DNA of 64,000 nt from Clostridium tetanomorphum (lineage in GTDB: Bacteria > Bacillota > Clostridia > Clostridiales > Clostridiaceae): contig NZ_JAGGKA010000002.1 in NCBI RefSeq assembly GCF_017873215.1, positions 247,841 to 311,840 on the forward strand, given 5' to 3'. The first letter of the stretch is position 1. Every line of letters begins with the position of its first letter. This document shows positions 45,854-55,121 of the stretch, in pieces. Below the pieces are notes generated by a model. The model did not search any database and had not been told where the DNA came from. It worked only from the letters and a program-made list of their open reading frames with translations. The translations under genes and the position numbers were made by a program.

Positions 45854-47713
45854 TTAATGATCTTTAAAATAGTTGCTTCTTAATAATTTATCTGAAATAT
45901 TAAGTCCATCAATAGCTCGTTGTTTTTCTTCTTTGTTTTTATAGTCTCCTATATATACTCCATTACTTAAAACTACAAAATTTTTATTGGTTTTGAGTAG
46001 ATTTCTTCCCATAGCAGTATTTATATAATCTTTTTCATTAACTCCCATAAGATAACATACTGTAGGCATTATATCTATATGTCCACCTATTGTGGAAAAT
46101 TTTTCTCCTTGAAGTTTTTTAGAATATATTATAAGAGGAACTCGTAAATTATCTTTATACCACCAATCTTCTCGTGGTTTTATATTACCCAGTTTATCTT
46201 TGTAGTATTTATGAACACCGGAATGATCTCCATATATAACTAATACAGAGTTATCTAAAATACCTTTATTATTTAAGGATTCAATAAATTTGCCCAGATG
46301 CTTGTCTGTATAATAGATACTTTGAAAATAATCACCAATTATACTTTTATCTATGTTATCAGTAAGTTTCATATCCCTATATTCTTTTGGAAGATTAAAT
46401 GGCATATGACTAGTTAAAGTAACAAAGAATGAATAAAAAGGCTGTTTTTGGTTACTTAATTTTTCGCCAAGTTGTCTTAAATAACTTCCATCACTTAATC
46501 CAAGTCCGACAACTTCATCTACTTTAAATCCAGTAACATCAGTGCATTTATCAAATTCCATTGAGCTTAAGGCAGGCATCCAATTCCAATATCCTCCCCC
46601 ATCTGGATGAAAAGCAGAAGTATAATAGCCTAATCCTTTCATAAGTTTTGGTAAAGAATTATATTCATTATCAGGAAAGCGGAAAAAAGTTGAGCCATTT
46701 CTTACAGGGTAAGCTGAAGTATTAGTCATTAAATCACTATCAGAACTATTGCCACCACATACCTGTTCATATATCTCAGGAAAGTAAAGACTATTTTTTA
46801 ATAACTTATTTAAATTAGGAGTTATTTCTTGTCCTTGAATTTTCTGTGCTATAACAAAGTTTTCTAAAGATTCTACTTGGATAGCTATTAAATTTTTACC
46901 CTTAAGCATTCCTTTATATTTATTATCAGGTAAGTTTTCTTTTTTATCTTCGTACCATTTTAAAGCATCCTTAATGTCTGTATCCTTTAGTGTAAGCCTT
47001 TGAGAATTCTTTATATATAAATAGCTGTCGTAAATATGATATCCCAAAGGGGACATATTGGATATGTTGTAGAGAGGAGACCAGTATATAAAGAAATATC
47101 TCTTGTTTTTACCATTTTCAAGGATGTCGTATCTATAATGATAATAAAATCCTATACCGCCACCTACTAATAATAAAACTAAAAAAGTTATTAATTTTCT
47201 TTCTATGTTTTTATAAATATTCTTACCGATGAAGAATATAAAAAGTAAGAATATTAAATCTATAAAGAAAACAATGTCAGAAGTTCTTATCATTGATATA
47301 ATTGTATCTCCTAGGTTTCCTAAATTACCTTTTTGAGATAAATTATAAGGAGACATAAGACCTTGAAAGCCTCTATAGTAAATAATATCAAATAACATGA
47401 ATAAAGATATTATTAAATTTATAAACCAAAAGGCTATAAATTGAGCTCGTCCTTTAAAAATATATCCAAATGATAAAAACACAATTATAATACTTATATA
47501 AAGAATAGAGCTTACTAAATACATTGGAAGTTTACTTATTGCTAAAACATTTCCAGATGAAGAAGCAATGTATGATACAAAAGCTAGAGATTTTAAATAA
47601 ATTGATACTACTGTTAGTGTAAATAACCAATGATTTTTAAATAATGTAGCAATTTTTTTTGTGAAACTATTCACAGTAATAGTGTTTTTAGAATTCTTGG
47701 TAACTATTTGCAT
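45854..47713 (-). CDS. LTA synthase-family sulfatase (phosphoglycerol transferase)
   Basis: 619 residues: five N-terminal membrane helices (to about 190) then an outside alkaline-phosphatase-fold domain. Metal ligand Glu281 in QVESLENF, the nucleophile region CGGNSSDSDLMTNTSAYP (residues 319-336), FHPDGGGYWNW and YGDHSGVH match LtaS blocks. The expected nucleophile Thr (GKTSDSE in S. aureus) is Ser323 here. It would polymerise glycerol-phosphate on a lipid anchor outside the membrane, or be a related phosphotransferase. AAAGGATC precedes the ATG. Confidence 0.88.
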   Translation of the reverse strand: MQIVTKNSKNTITVNSFTKKIATLFKNHWLFTLTVVSIYLKSLAFVSYIASSSGNVLAISKLPMYLVSSILYISIIIVFLSFGYIFKGRAQFIAFWFINLIISLFMLFDIIYYRGFQGLMSPYNLSQKGNLGNLGDTIISMIRTSDIVFFIDLIFLLFIFFIGKNIYKNIERKLITFLVLLLVGGGIGFYYHYRYDILENGKNKRYFFIYWSPLYNISNMSPLGYHIYDSYLYIKNSQRLTLKDTDIKDALKWYEDKKENLPDNKYKGMLKGKNLIAIQVESLENFVIAQKIQGQEITPNLNKLLKNSLYFPEIYEQVCGGNSSDSDLMTNTSAYPVRNGSTFFRFPDNEYNSLPKLMKGLGYYTSAFHPDGGGYWNWMPALSSMEFDKCTDVTGFKVDEVVGLGLSDGSYLRQLGEKLSNQKQPFYSFFVTLTSHMPFNLPKEYRDMKLTDNIDKSIIGDYFQSIYYTDKHLGKFIESLNNKGILDNSVLVIYGDHSGVHKYYKDKLGNIKPREDWWYKDNLRVPLIIYSKKLQGEKFSTIGGHIDIMPTVCYLMGVNEKDYINTAMGRNLLKTNKNFVVLSNGVYIGDYKNKEEKQRAIDGLNISDKLLRSNYFKDH

Positions 47714-47742
47714 TGAAAAGATCCTTTCTAAATTTTTATAAA

Positions 47743-48468
47743 TTAATTATTATGTCTATTCACTATAAATTCTTTTGCTCTAAGTTCTAAGGTATTATCT
47801 AACGGAGCTAAGATTATTTCTTCATTATATTTTTTTTCTAAAGCAGTTTTTATAAGTCTATCTGCTAGTTCAGGATTTTTTGATAGAAGAGAACCGTGAA
47901 AATATGTACAATATGTATTTTTGTATATACATCCTTCATATCCATCTTCTCCATTATTACCATAACCTTTAATTACTTTTCCTAAAGGTTTTAGATTACC
48001 AATATAAGTTCTACCTGAATGATTTTCAAAACCTACATAAGTTTCGTCAAAATCTTCATTTTTAATAACTGTATTTCCAATGAAGCGAGTATTACCAGCT
48101 TCAGTATATATATCTAAGATTCCCAATCCATCTAATTTTTCACCATCAGGAGTAGTATAATAGTTTCCAAGTAATTGATAACCACCGCAAATAGATAGAA
48201 ATACTTTTCCATCATCTATATAATTTTTTATGGCTTCTTTTTTATTCTCAATTAAATCTTTAGAAACTATGGATTGTTCATAATCCTGTCCTCCACCGAA
48301 AAATACAATATCGTAGTCATTTGATGCGAAAGGTGTATCTATGGATAAATTTATTATATTTACTTTTATATCTCTTTTTTCTGCTCTATGCTTTAGTATT
48401 AATACATTTCCGATATCACCATATACATTTAATAAGTCTGGATATAGATGACATATATTGAGTTCCAT
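47743..48468 (-). CDS. gatD: Lipid II isoglutaminyl synthase, glutaminase subunit
   Basis: 241 residues. CobB/CobQ-type class I glutamine amidotransferase: YDIVFFGGGQDYEQ, the nucleophile Cys in LSICGGYQLLG, GFENHSGRTYIG, and the catalytic His in YFHGSLLSKNPELAD. It supplies ammonia to MurT, which amidates the D-Glu of lipid II to D-isoglutamine. I start at ATG 48468, with GGTG about 7 bases upstream; ATG 48474 lies too close to it. murT lies 14 bases upstream in the same operon. Confidence 0.92.
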   Translation of the reverse strand: MELNICHLYPDLLNVYGDIGNVLILKHRAEKRDIKVNIINLSIDTPFASNDYDIVFFGGGQDYEQSIVSKDLIENKKEAIKNYIDDGKVFLSICGGYQLLGNYYTTPDGEKLDGLGILDIYTEAGNTRFIGNTVIKNEDFDETYVGFENHSGRTYIGNLKPLGKVIKGYGNNGEDGYEGCIYKNTYCTYFHGSLLSKNPELADRLIKTALEKKYNEEIILAPLDNTLELRAKEFIVNRHNN

Positions 48469-48482
48469 GTTCATTCACCGCC

Positions 48483-49844
48483 TTACCATAATTTATTTAT
48501 ATAATTTTTATTATATAAATATTTTCTAAAATCAATCATAGCAGTATAGGTTGCAAGGATATATACGGTATTGCTTTGGCATGTTTTGATTTCTTCTAAA
48601 AGGGAATCGTAATTTTCGCATAATACAAATCTATTGTCAGGAAGCCCAGCTACTTTAAGTCTAACTGCCATATCATAAAGTCGAATACCGGATATCATTA
48701 TTTTATCTATATTTAAATTGCATAATTTCTCAAATTTAACATCCCATATCCAAGAAACGTCTCTACCATCTGCATAATTATCATTTAACAAAGTAACAAT
48801 ATTCATATTTCTACTATCTAAAGTTAAGGTGCTTATAGCCTGATCATAACCAGCAGGATTCTTAACTAAAATAATTTTTACTTCTTTTCCATCTATATTT
48901 AATGTTTCTTGTCTTCCGAAGCTGCTTTTTTGATTTCTTAAGGAATTAAATATGGTGTTTTTATCAATATTTAATATTCGACCTATGGAGTAAGCACATA
49001 GAGCATTATATATATTATATATACCAGGTTGATTTATATAGCATTCAGAAGAATCTATTATTACATTAGAACCTTCTGGTGTAAGCTCTTTTATTTCTTC
49101 TAAAGCAAAAGTAAGATTAGGTCTTTTATAACCACAATTTTCACAGTAAAAATCACCTAAATGGTTATAAGTTAAAAAATTGTACTTATAAGGAGTTTTA
49201 CACTTTTTGCAAAATTTAGCATCTGCATTTATATCGATTATACCTTCTTTTTCTACAGGATAATTAAATCCATAGTAAATTGTTCTATTAGGTAATGGAA
49301 GCTCTCCAAGTAAAGATTCATCACCATTTAAGATTAAAGTAGAAAAAGGAGCTTTTTCTATACCCTCAAGTATTTTTTTTAAAGTAGTATAAACTTCGCC
49401 ATATCTATCTAATTGATCTCTGAATAAATTTGTTACAGTTATAATTTCAGGACATATAAATTCTGTTACTAATTTTACATTAGCTTCGTCTGTTTCAATT
49501 ACAGCAAATTGTTCCGTTTTGTTTATGTTGTTTAATTTAAAGTTGTCAATAAAACAAGAGACAATACCAGGTAACATATTAGCTCCAGTATTATTTGTAA
49601 TTACTCTATTGTTAGTATCTTTTATCATATTATATATCATACTGGTAGTGGTAGTTTTACCATTAGTGCCTGTTACCAATATTATTTTATAATCTTTAGC
49701 AACTACTTTTAATATATTAGGGTCTAATTTTAATGCCACTTTTCCTGGGAAATTAGTACCACCTTTAAACAGAGTCTTTGAAAGTTTTAGTATTATTTTA
49801 GAAATTATTATACTAATATGAGACTTTATACTAATTTTAAACAC
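48483..49844 (-). CDS. murT: Lipid II isoglutaminyl synthase, Mur ligase subunit
   Basis: 453 residues. Mur ligase fold with P-loop VTGTNGKTTTTSM, IETDEANV, TNLFRDQLDRYGE and a four-Cys zinc ribbon insert (CKKCKTPYKYN then CENCGYKRP, about residues 204-230) that is diagnostic of MurT. The C-terminal DUF1727 segment has NDNYADGRDVSWIWD. With GatD it amidates the second residue of the peptidoglycan stem on lipid II. The start is GTG 49844, with AAGGA overlapping closely; no better start is in frame. Confidence 0.93.
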   Translation of the reverse strand: MFKISIKSHISIIISKIILKLSKTLFKGGTNFPGKVALKLDPNILKVVAKDYKIILVTGTNGKTTTTSMIYNMIKDTNNRVITNNTGANMLPGIVSCFIDNFKLNNINKTEQFAVIETDEANVKLVTEFICPEIITVTNLFRDQLDRYGEVYTTLKKILEGIEKAPFSTLILNGDESLLGELPLPNRTIYYGFNYPVEKEGIIDINADAKFCKKCKTPYKYNFLTYNHLGDFYCENCGYKRPNLTFALEEIKELTPEGSNVIIDSSECYINQPGIYNIYNALCAYSIGRILNIDKNTIFNSLRNQKSSFGRQETLNIDGKEVKIILVKNPAGYDQAISTLTLDSRNMNIVTLLNDNYADGRDVSWIWDVKFEKLCNLNIDKIMISGIRLYDMAVRLKVAGLPDNRFVLCENYDSLLEEIKTCQSNTVYILATYTAMIDFRKYLYNKNYINKLW

Positions 49845-49979
49845 ATCCTTTGTAGAATAGTAGTTTTGATGTCTAGTTAATGTAATTATTCACCAATTAA
49901 CATATACTTATAGTTTTAGTTAATAATATTAAGACATCCTTCGACGTAAGTTTCATCTTAATAATTATAATACAAAAGT

Positions 49980-51149
49980 TTAATTTTTTACATCTATATT
50001 ATAAAATTCATCGGATATTTTAAAACCTGCATTATTGGATAATCCATTTAGTTTTTTTAGAAGTCTTTCTTTTTCTGAATCTTTTAACGGAGTTGGACAA
50101 TAATCATTTATATAATTTACAGAAGATATACTACAGGGGATAACTCTAACTCCATAGGACTCGGGTTTACCATTTTTAAGTTTATATTTAGCTTGAAAGA
50201 TAAAAGTATCTTTATCTTTAGGGTTAAAATTACCGCCAAAACAGAAATTACCTAAACTATAACATATAATTTTACCTTTATATTGTTCAATCCCTTGTAT
50301 TACATGAGGATGGTGGCCAATAATTAAATCTGCTCCTTTATCTATGGCAAAATGTGCTAAGTTTATTTGAGTTTCTATTGGATAATAATTATTTTCTAAT
50401 CCCCAGTGAAAATTTATTATAACAATAGCGTTCTGATTTTTTATTTTTTTTATATCATTCTCTATCTTTTGTCTAAATTCAGAATAATCATTATATCCTG
50501 TATATCCTAAAAATCCAAATTTAGTTCCTTTTACTTCCTTTATCCAAACATTGCCTTCTCCAAAATAATTTATATTATTAGCTTTAAGAGCTTGTAAAGT
50601 ATCTGTAAAGCCTTTTTGTTTATAATCATAAATGTGATTATTAGATATATTAACACCTTCTATATTTCCTAAAGGCAAGGTTTCAGCATAGGAAGGGTCT
50701 GCTTTAAAATTAAATTGTTTTTCTGCTCTGTCTTTTGAATTAGTAAAAGTAGTTTCTAAGTTAACTATAGATATATCATCATTTTTAAAAATTGAAGCTA
50801 CATTTTTGTAGAAATATGAAAAATCATTATTATTTTTGCTTAAAACATCAGGAAGACTATTAGCAAATGCAAATTTAGTATCATGACCTATAGTAGAGTC
50901 TCCAGCAAAACTTATAATAGCTTCAGTATATACATCTTTTTTAATATCTTCTTTTTTTGAACTATTTTCTTTTTTATTGCTTTTATTTTCATTTGATTTA
51001 GAAATAACTGCTTCTTTAGAAATATTTTCTTTAGAAGAGTTTTCACTATGATTTATTGAATAATACACTACATAAGAAATTGTACCAATCATAATAAGTA
51101 AACCTACTAATATAAATAGAAATGGCTTATTTTTTGATTTTTTACTCAT
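49980..51149 (-). CDS. CapA-family (poly-gamma-glutamate synthesis-like) exported metallophosphoesterase
   Basis: 389 residues. One membrane anchor (about 8-30), a Ser/Lys-rich linker (35-70), then the PGA_cap domain: ISFAGDSTIGHD (metal Asp), SIVNLETTFT (Glu), GVNISNNHIYDYKQKG (Asn/His), NFHWGLE, and IGHHPHVIQGIE plus CYSLGNFCFGG. All metal ligands of the CapA/calcineurin-like fold are present. The usual capBC genes of polyglutamate capsule are absent, so a polyglutamate role is not supported; it may act on other wall material. AGGAGG precedes the ATG. Confidence 0.86.
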   Translation of the reverse strand: MSKKSKNKPFLFILVGLLIMIGTISYVVYYSINHSENSSKENISKEAVISKSNENKSNKKENSSKKEDIKKDVYTEAIISFAGDSTIGHDTKFAFANSLPDVLSKNNNDFSYFYKNVASIFKNDDISIVNLETTFTNSKDRAEKQFNFKADPSYAETLPLGNIEGVNISNNHIYDYKQKGFTDTLQALKANNINYFGEGNVWIKEVKGTKFGFLGYTGYNDYSEFRQKIENDIKKIKNQNAIVIINFHWGLENNYYPIETQINLAHFAIDKGADLIIGHHPHVIQGIEQYKGKIICYSLGNFCFGGNFNPKDKDTFIFQAKYKLKNGKPESYGVRVIPCSISSVNYINDYCPTPLKDSEKERLLKKLNGLSNNAGFKISDEFYNIDVKN

Positions 51150-51472
51150 AGTAACCTCCTAAAATTAACAATTTATTTAATTAATTTTGTACTCTTAATT
51201 CCTAATTATACTTAATATTATAATATTTTTAAACAATTTCAGGATTTAAAATAGGATTAATTGAAATATATTTAAATTCTATGGCTTTTTTTTTTTACAT
51301 CTGATAAAATCATATTTGACAAAAAAATAGAGAAAAATCTGAAACTTAGAAGAACTTATATAGTGTTATATTAATGGTTATCTTCCATTTAATAAATATC
51401 TGTATTAACAATGATGGCGGTGAAATTAATTTGCAGCATAGTTTAAAAAATATTTGGAATAGGAGAAAGTGT
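51150..51472. other. Divergent intergenic region capA-like / TPR gene
   Basis: About 323 bases with a long T-run near 51287 and TTGACA at about 51329 on the plus strand without a clear -10 at 17 bases. An in-frame GTG at 51374 and TTG at about 51430 (behind GGCGGTGA) could extend the TPR gene upstream. I see nothing else. Confidence 0.45.
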
Positions 51473-53185
51473 ATGAGTAGTTTAAAAAACTCTAGTAGTA
51501 TGGTTAAATTCTTAAAAGAATTTAACTATAAGGAATTTTTTAAGAAAAATAAGATAGTGTTGTTATCTATATTAGCAGGTTTAATAATAGCTAGTTCTTT
51601 AATATTTTATAGAATATCTGAAAAAAATAAATATAGCATAGCAACAAATAAAGCAGAACAATATTTTTATGAAGCAGATTTTAATAAAGCAATAGAGGAA
51701 TATAATAAACTTTACAATAAAGATAAGTCTTCATTATGGAAAGCAAAAATTGCACAAGTATATTCTGTTAAAGGGGACATTGAAATCTCTAGAAAATATT
51801 TAAATGATTGTAAATTATTAGAAGATAAAAATGCTGAAATATTAAATTATATAGTATTTACAGAATATATGAATAAAGATTTTAAAGAAGCATTGAAAGA
51901 TGGGGAAGAGGCTATAAAAAATAATTCTAAAGATAAAGGTCTAATAAAAACTATGTTCACTGTATATATGGCTAATAATAAATATGAAGAAGCGAGAAAA
52001 TTATTACTATCCTATCCTTTAGAAAATAAAAATGCTTATGATATAGCCGAATATGGAAGAATGCTCATGGTTATAGGAGAAAAAGATAAGGCTTTTGAGA
52101 ATCTTAAAAAAGCATGGGATATAGATAAAGATGAATATAAAATATATGATGTGCTAGTTCAAATTGCTATGTATGATAAGAATCAGATTCTAGAAGATAT
52201 AAATAAACTTTCATCCAAAAATCCTGAAGAGTTAGCATATAAGATGTGGACAGCTAAAATATATTCTATGTCACCAGATACTGTTTTAGAAGCCATGAAA
52301 ATCATGAACTCTATAAAGGATAAGGATTTAGGTAGAATAGAGTCAAAAGTAATACAAGCATATATATACCAAAACAGTAATGAAATTGATAAGGAAGAAG
52401 AAATCATAAATAATCTCCTAAAAGATAATAAAAATGATTATAGAGTCTTACATACAGCTTCATGGTTTTATTTAAATAAAAAAGATTTAGTTAAAGCGGA
52501 AGAATACTGTAAAAAGTCCTTATATAAAAATCAAGATTATCCTGATAATTATGGATTTTTAATGCCTGAGATACTTAAGCAAAAGGGGAAAAGTATAGAG
52601 GGTGAGCCCTATTTTAGAACAGCTATGTTAAAGGAACCATATAATTATAATACTATGTTAAATATAGCTAATTATTATTGGACAACTACTGACAATTCTA
52701 ATAAAGCTTTAGAGTATTTTGAGCTTGCAGAAATAGTAAAACCTAATGATGGAGAGATTAAATATAATATAGCTTTGATAAACTTGACTAACAAAAAAGA
52801 TGATGAGGCCATAAAAATATTGCAGCAATGTATAAAATTAAAGAATTATGTACCTAAATATCATAGGACTTTAGGAACAATATATTTTCTTCATGGAAAA
52901 ACTAAAGAAGCTATAAAAGAAATAAGATTTGCTTATGAAGCGGATAAAAATGATGCTTTAACATTGAATAATGCAGGATGCTATTATGTAATGGTTCCAG
53001 CAGATTTAGAGAGAGGAGTTTATAATTTAAAGGCAGCATATAAAGCTATAGATAATACTATGGATGATTATACAAAAAAAACTATAAAAGAAAATTATGA
53101 AAAAGCTCAAAAACTTTATGAATCTTATAAGAAGGCTAAAGGTAATGAAAAATTAAAGATTCCTGAATTAATATTGTTTTATTAA
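51473..53185 (+). CDS. Membrane-anchored TPR protein
   Basis: 570 residues from ATG 51473 (AGGAGAAAG upstream). One membrane helix at about 28-48 (IVLLSILAGLIIASSLIFY) follows a basic cytoplasmic start. The rest is about a dozen TPR-like repeats (AEQYFYEADFNKAIEEYNKL, SKDKGLIKTMFTVYMANNKY, and so on). With the basic N-terminus inside, the repeats should lie outside the membrane. TPR arrays bind other proteins; a role in wall assembly or the envelope is inferred only from the neighbours. Confidence 0.8.
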   Translation: MSSLKNSSSMVKFLKEFNYKEFFKKNKIVLLSILAGLIIASSLIFYRISEKNKYSIATNKAEQYFYEADFNKAIEEYNKLYNKDKSSLWKAKIAQVYSVKGDIEISRKYLNDCKLLEDKNAEILNYIVFTEYMNKDFKEALKDGEEAIKNNSKDKGLIKTMFTVYMANNKYEEARKLLLSYPLENKNAYDIAEYGRMLMVIGEKDKAFENLKKAWDIDKDEYKIYDVLVQIAMYDKNQILEDINKLSSKNPEELAYKMWTAKIYSMSPDTVLEAMKIMNSIKDKDLGRIESKVIQAYIYQNSNEIDKEEEIINNLLKDNKNDYRVLHTASWFYLNKKDLVKAEEYCKKSLYKNQDYPDNYGFLMPEILKQKGKSIEGEPYFRTAMLKEPYNYNTMLNIANYYWTTTDNSNKALEYFELAEIVKPNDGEIKYNIALINLTNKKDDEAIKILQQCIKLKNYVPKYHRTLGTIYFLHGKTKEAIKEIRFAYEADKNDALTLNNAGCYYVMVPADLERGVYNLKAAYKAIDNTMDDYTKKTIKENYEKAQKLYESYKKAKGNEKLKIPELILFY

Positions 53186-53205
53186 ATAATGAAAAATTAA
53201 AATAA

Positions 53206-53238
53206 AAGATGAATAGTTTAGTTCTATTCATTTTTTAT
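53206..53238 (+). terminator. Terminator of the TPR gene
   Basis: ATGAATAG (53209-53216) pairs with CTATTCAT (53224-53231), followed by TTTTTTATT. Confidence 0.75.
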
Positions 53239-53375
53239 TTCTAATTATGAAATTCTTACATATAAATAATTGTGGAAACTATTATATAAATTTTATTGTA
53301 CTTTAATTTTTATAGCTAATGGTATAAAATAGAAATAATTGAAAATTTAGAAAAATTCAACTGGGAGGTATTGTT

Positions 53376-54944
53376 ATGAATATTAACTTGGAATACTTAG
53401 GCATAAAAGATTGCAATAACATTTACAGAAATCTTCCTGTATCAAATTTAGTGGAAATAGCAGTAGAAAGGAAAGAAGGAGTACTTTGTGAAAATGGAGC
53501 CTTTGTAGTTAATACTGGGAAATATACAGGAAGATCACCAGAAGATAGATTTATAGTAAGACAAAGGGATACAGAGGATAAAATAAATTGGGGAAAAGTA
53601 AATAAATCTATAGATGAAGAAATTTTTTATAAACTTTATGGTGAAGTTATGGAGTATTTTAAGCAAAAGGATATATTTATTTTTGATGGATTTGTTGGTG
53701 CTATGAAACAATATACTTTGCCAATAAGAATAGTGTGTGAATATGCTTACCAATCATTATTTGCACATCAATTATTTATAAGACCTAGTAAAGAACAACT
53801 AGACAAATTTAATGCTGAATTTACAGTTATTGCAGCGCCAGGATTTAAGTGTAAGGGAAAAGAAGACGGAGTAAATTCAGAAGCTTTTGTAATAATTAAT
53901 TTTGACAAAAAAATAATATTAATAGGTGGAACTCAATATGCAGGAGAAATAAAAAAAGCTGTATTTACTGCAATGAATTTTTTATTGCCAGAAAAAGGAG
54001 TATTCCCTATGCATGCATCAGCTAATATAGGAGAAAATGGGGATACAGCTATATTCTTTGGCCTGTCTGGTACTGGAAAAACCACTTTATCTGCTGATCC
54101 AAATAGAAAACTTATTGGAGATGATGAACATGGTTGGTGTGAGAATGGAATATTTAATTTTGAAGGAGGATGTTATGCTAAAACCATAAAACTTTCCAGA
54201 GAAAATGAAAAGGAAATTTATGATGCTATTAGATTTGGATCAGTATTAGAGAATGTAATATTAGATGAGGATAAGAATCCAGATTATGATGATGGTAGAA
54301 TAACAGAGAATACTAGAGCAGCTTACCCTATACATTATATAGACAATGCAGAACTGAAAGGAATAGGTAATATTCCAAAGACTGTAATATTTTTAACTGC
54401 TGATGCTTTTGGTGTTATGCCACCAATATCTAAGCTTACAAAAGAACAAGCTATGTATCATTTTATGTCCGGATATACTAGTAAATTAGCTGGAACAGAA
54501 AGGGGAATAACGGAACCTAAAGCCACATTTTCTGCTTGCTTTGGCGAACCTTTTATGCCAATGAATCCTTCTGTATATGCTGAACTTTTAGGGGATAAAA
54601 TAGAAAAATATGGTACTAATGTATTTCTTGTTAATACTGGATGGCTTTATGGTGGATATGGTAATGGGGATAGAATAAGATTATCTTATACAAGAACTAT
54701 GATAACAGCTGCTTTAGAAGATAAATTAGATAATGTAGAATTTGAAGAACATCCAATATTTAAAATTCTTATGCCAAAAGAATGTGAAGGAATTCCAAAA
54801 GAAATATTAAATCCTGAGAATACATGGGAAGATAAAAAGGCTTATGAAAAGAGAGCTAAGGAACTTGCTTATAATTTTAAGGAAAACTTTAAAAAGTTTA
54901 AAGATGTACCAGAAGAAATTATTAAAGCTGGACCAATAGTATAA
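53376..54944 (+). CDS. pckA: Phosphoenolpyruvate carboxykinase (ATP)
   Basis: 522 residues, usual for the ATP type. NTGKYTGRSPEDRFIV (substrate Arg), the kinase P-loop GLSGTGKTTLS, metal-binding LIGDDEHGW, and YPIHYIDNAE followed later by NTGWLYGGYGNGDRI are all present. It converts oxaloacetate and ATP to PEP, CO2 and ADP in the cytoplasm. PEP is also the donor for the pyruvyl transferase at 4203, though a link is only metabolic. GGGAGG precedes the ATG. Confidence 0.96.
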   Translation: MNINLEYLGIKDCNNIYRNLPVSNLVEIAVERKEGVLCENGAFVVNTGKYTGRSPEDRFIVRQRDTEDKINWGKVNKSIDEEIFYKLYGEVMEYFKQKDIFIFDGFVGAMKQYTLPIRIVCEYAYQSLFAHQLFIRPSKEQLDKFNAEFTVIAAPGFKCKGKEDGVNSEAFVIINFDKKIILIGGTQYAGEIKKAVFTAMNFLLPEKGVFPMHASANIGENGDTAIFFGLSGTGKTTLSADPNRKLIGDDEHGWCENGIFNFEGGCYAKTIKLSRENEKEIYDAIRFGSVLENVILDEDKNPDYDDGRITENTRAAYPIHYIDNAELKGIGNIPKTVIFLTADAFGVMPPISKLTKEQAMYHFMSGYTSKLAGTERGITEPKATFSACFGEPFMPMNPSVYAELLGDKIEKYGTNVFLVNTGWLYGGYGNGDRIRLSYTRTMITAALEDKLDNVEFEEHPIFKILMPKECEGIPKEILNPENTWEDKKAYEKRAKELAYNFKENFKKFKDVPEEIIKAGPIV

Positions 54945-54954
54945 TATAAAAATA

Positions 54955-55013
54955 TAGGATAAGTTAAGGGGAAAACTTGTAGTGGTAATTTTACTCTTTA
55001 ACTTATCTTTTTA
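54955..55013 (+). terminator. Terminator of pckA
   Basis: GGATAAGTTAA pairs with TTAACTTATCTT across a long, partly paired loop, and TTTTAGTTTT follows. Confidence 0.65.
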
Positions 55014-55121
55014 GTTTTAGCATGGAAAGTAATACTACCAGAATAGAAGAAATTCTTTATTTTTATATAGAAAATTCGATATAATAAATATATTACATAA
55101 AGATTAGAAGGGGGATGCTTT

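Noticed and set aside
49928..49962. Terminator hairpin for the CapA-like gene
   Set aside because: Only ATTAAGA/TCTTAAT pairs well; the inner part of the stem does not match, and no T-run follows on the relevant strand.
49980..51149. Polyglutamate capsule synthesis
   Set aside because: Only a CapA-family protein is present; no CapB ligase, CapC or CapD is encoded nearby, and the neighbours are MurT/GatD and an LTA synthase-like protein.
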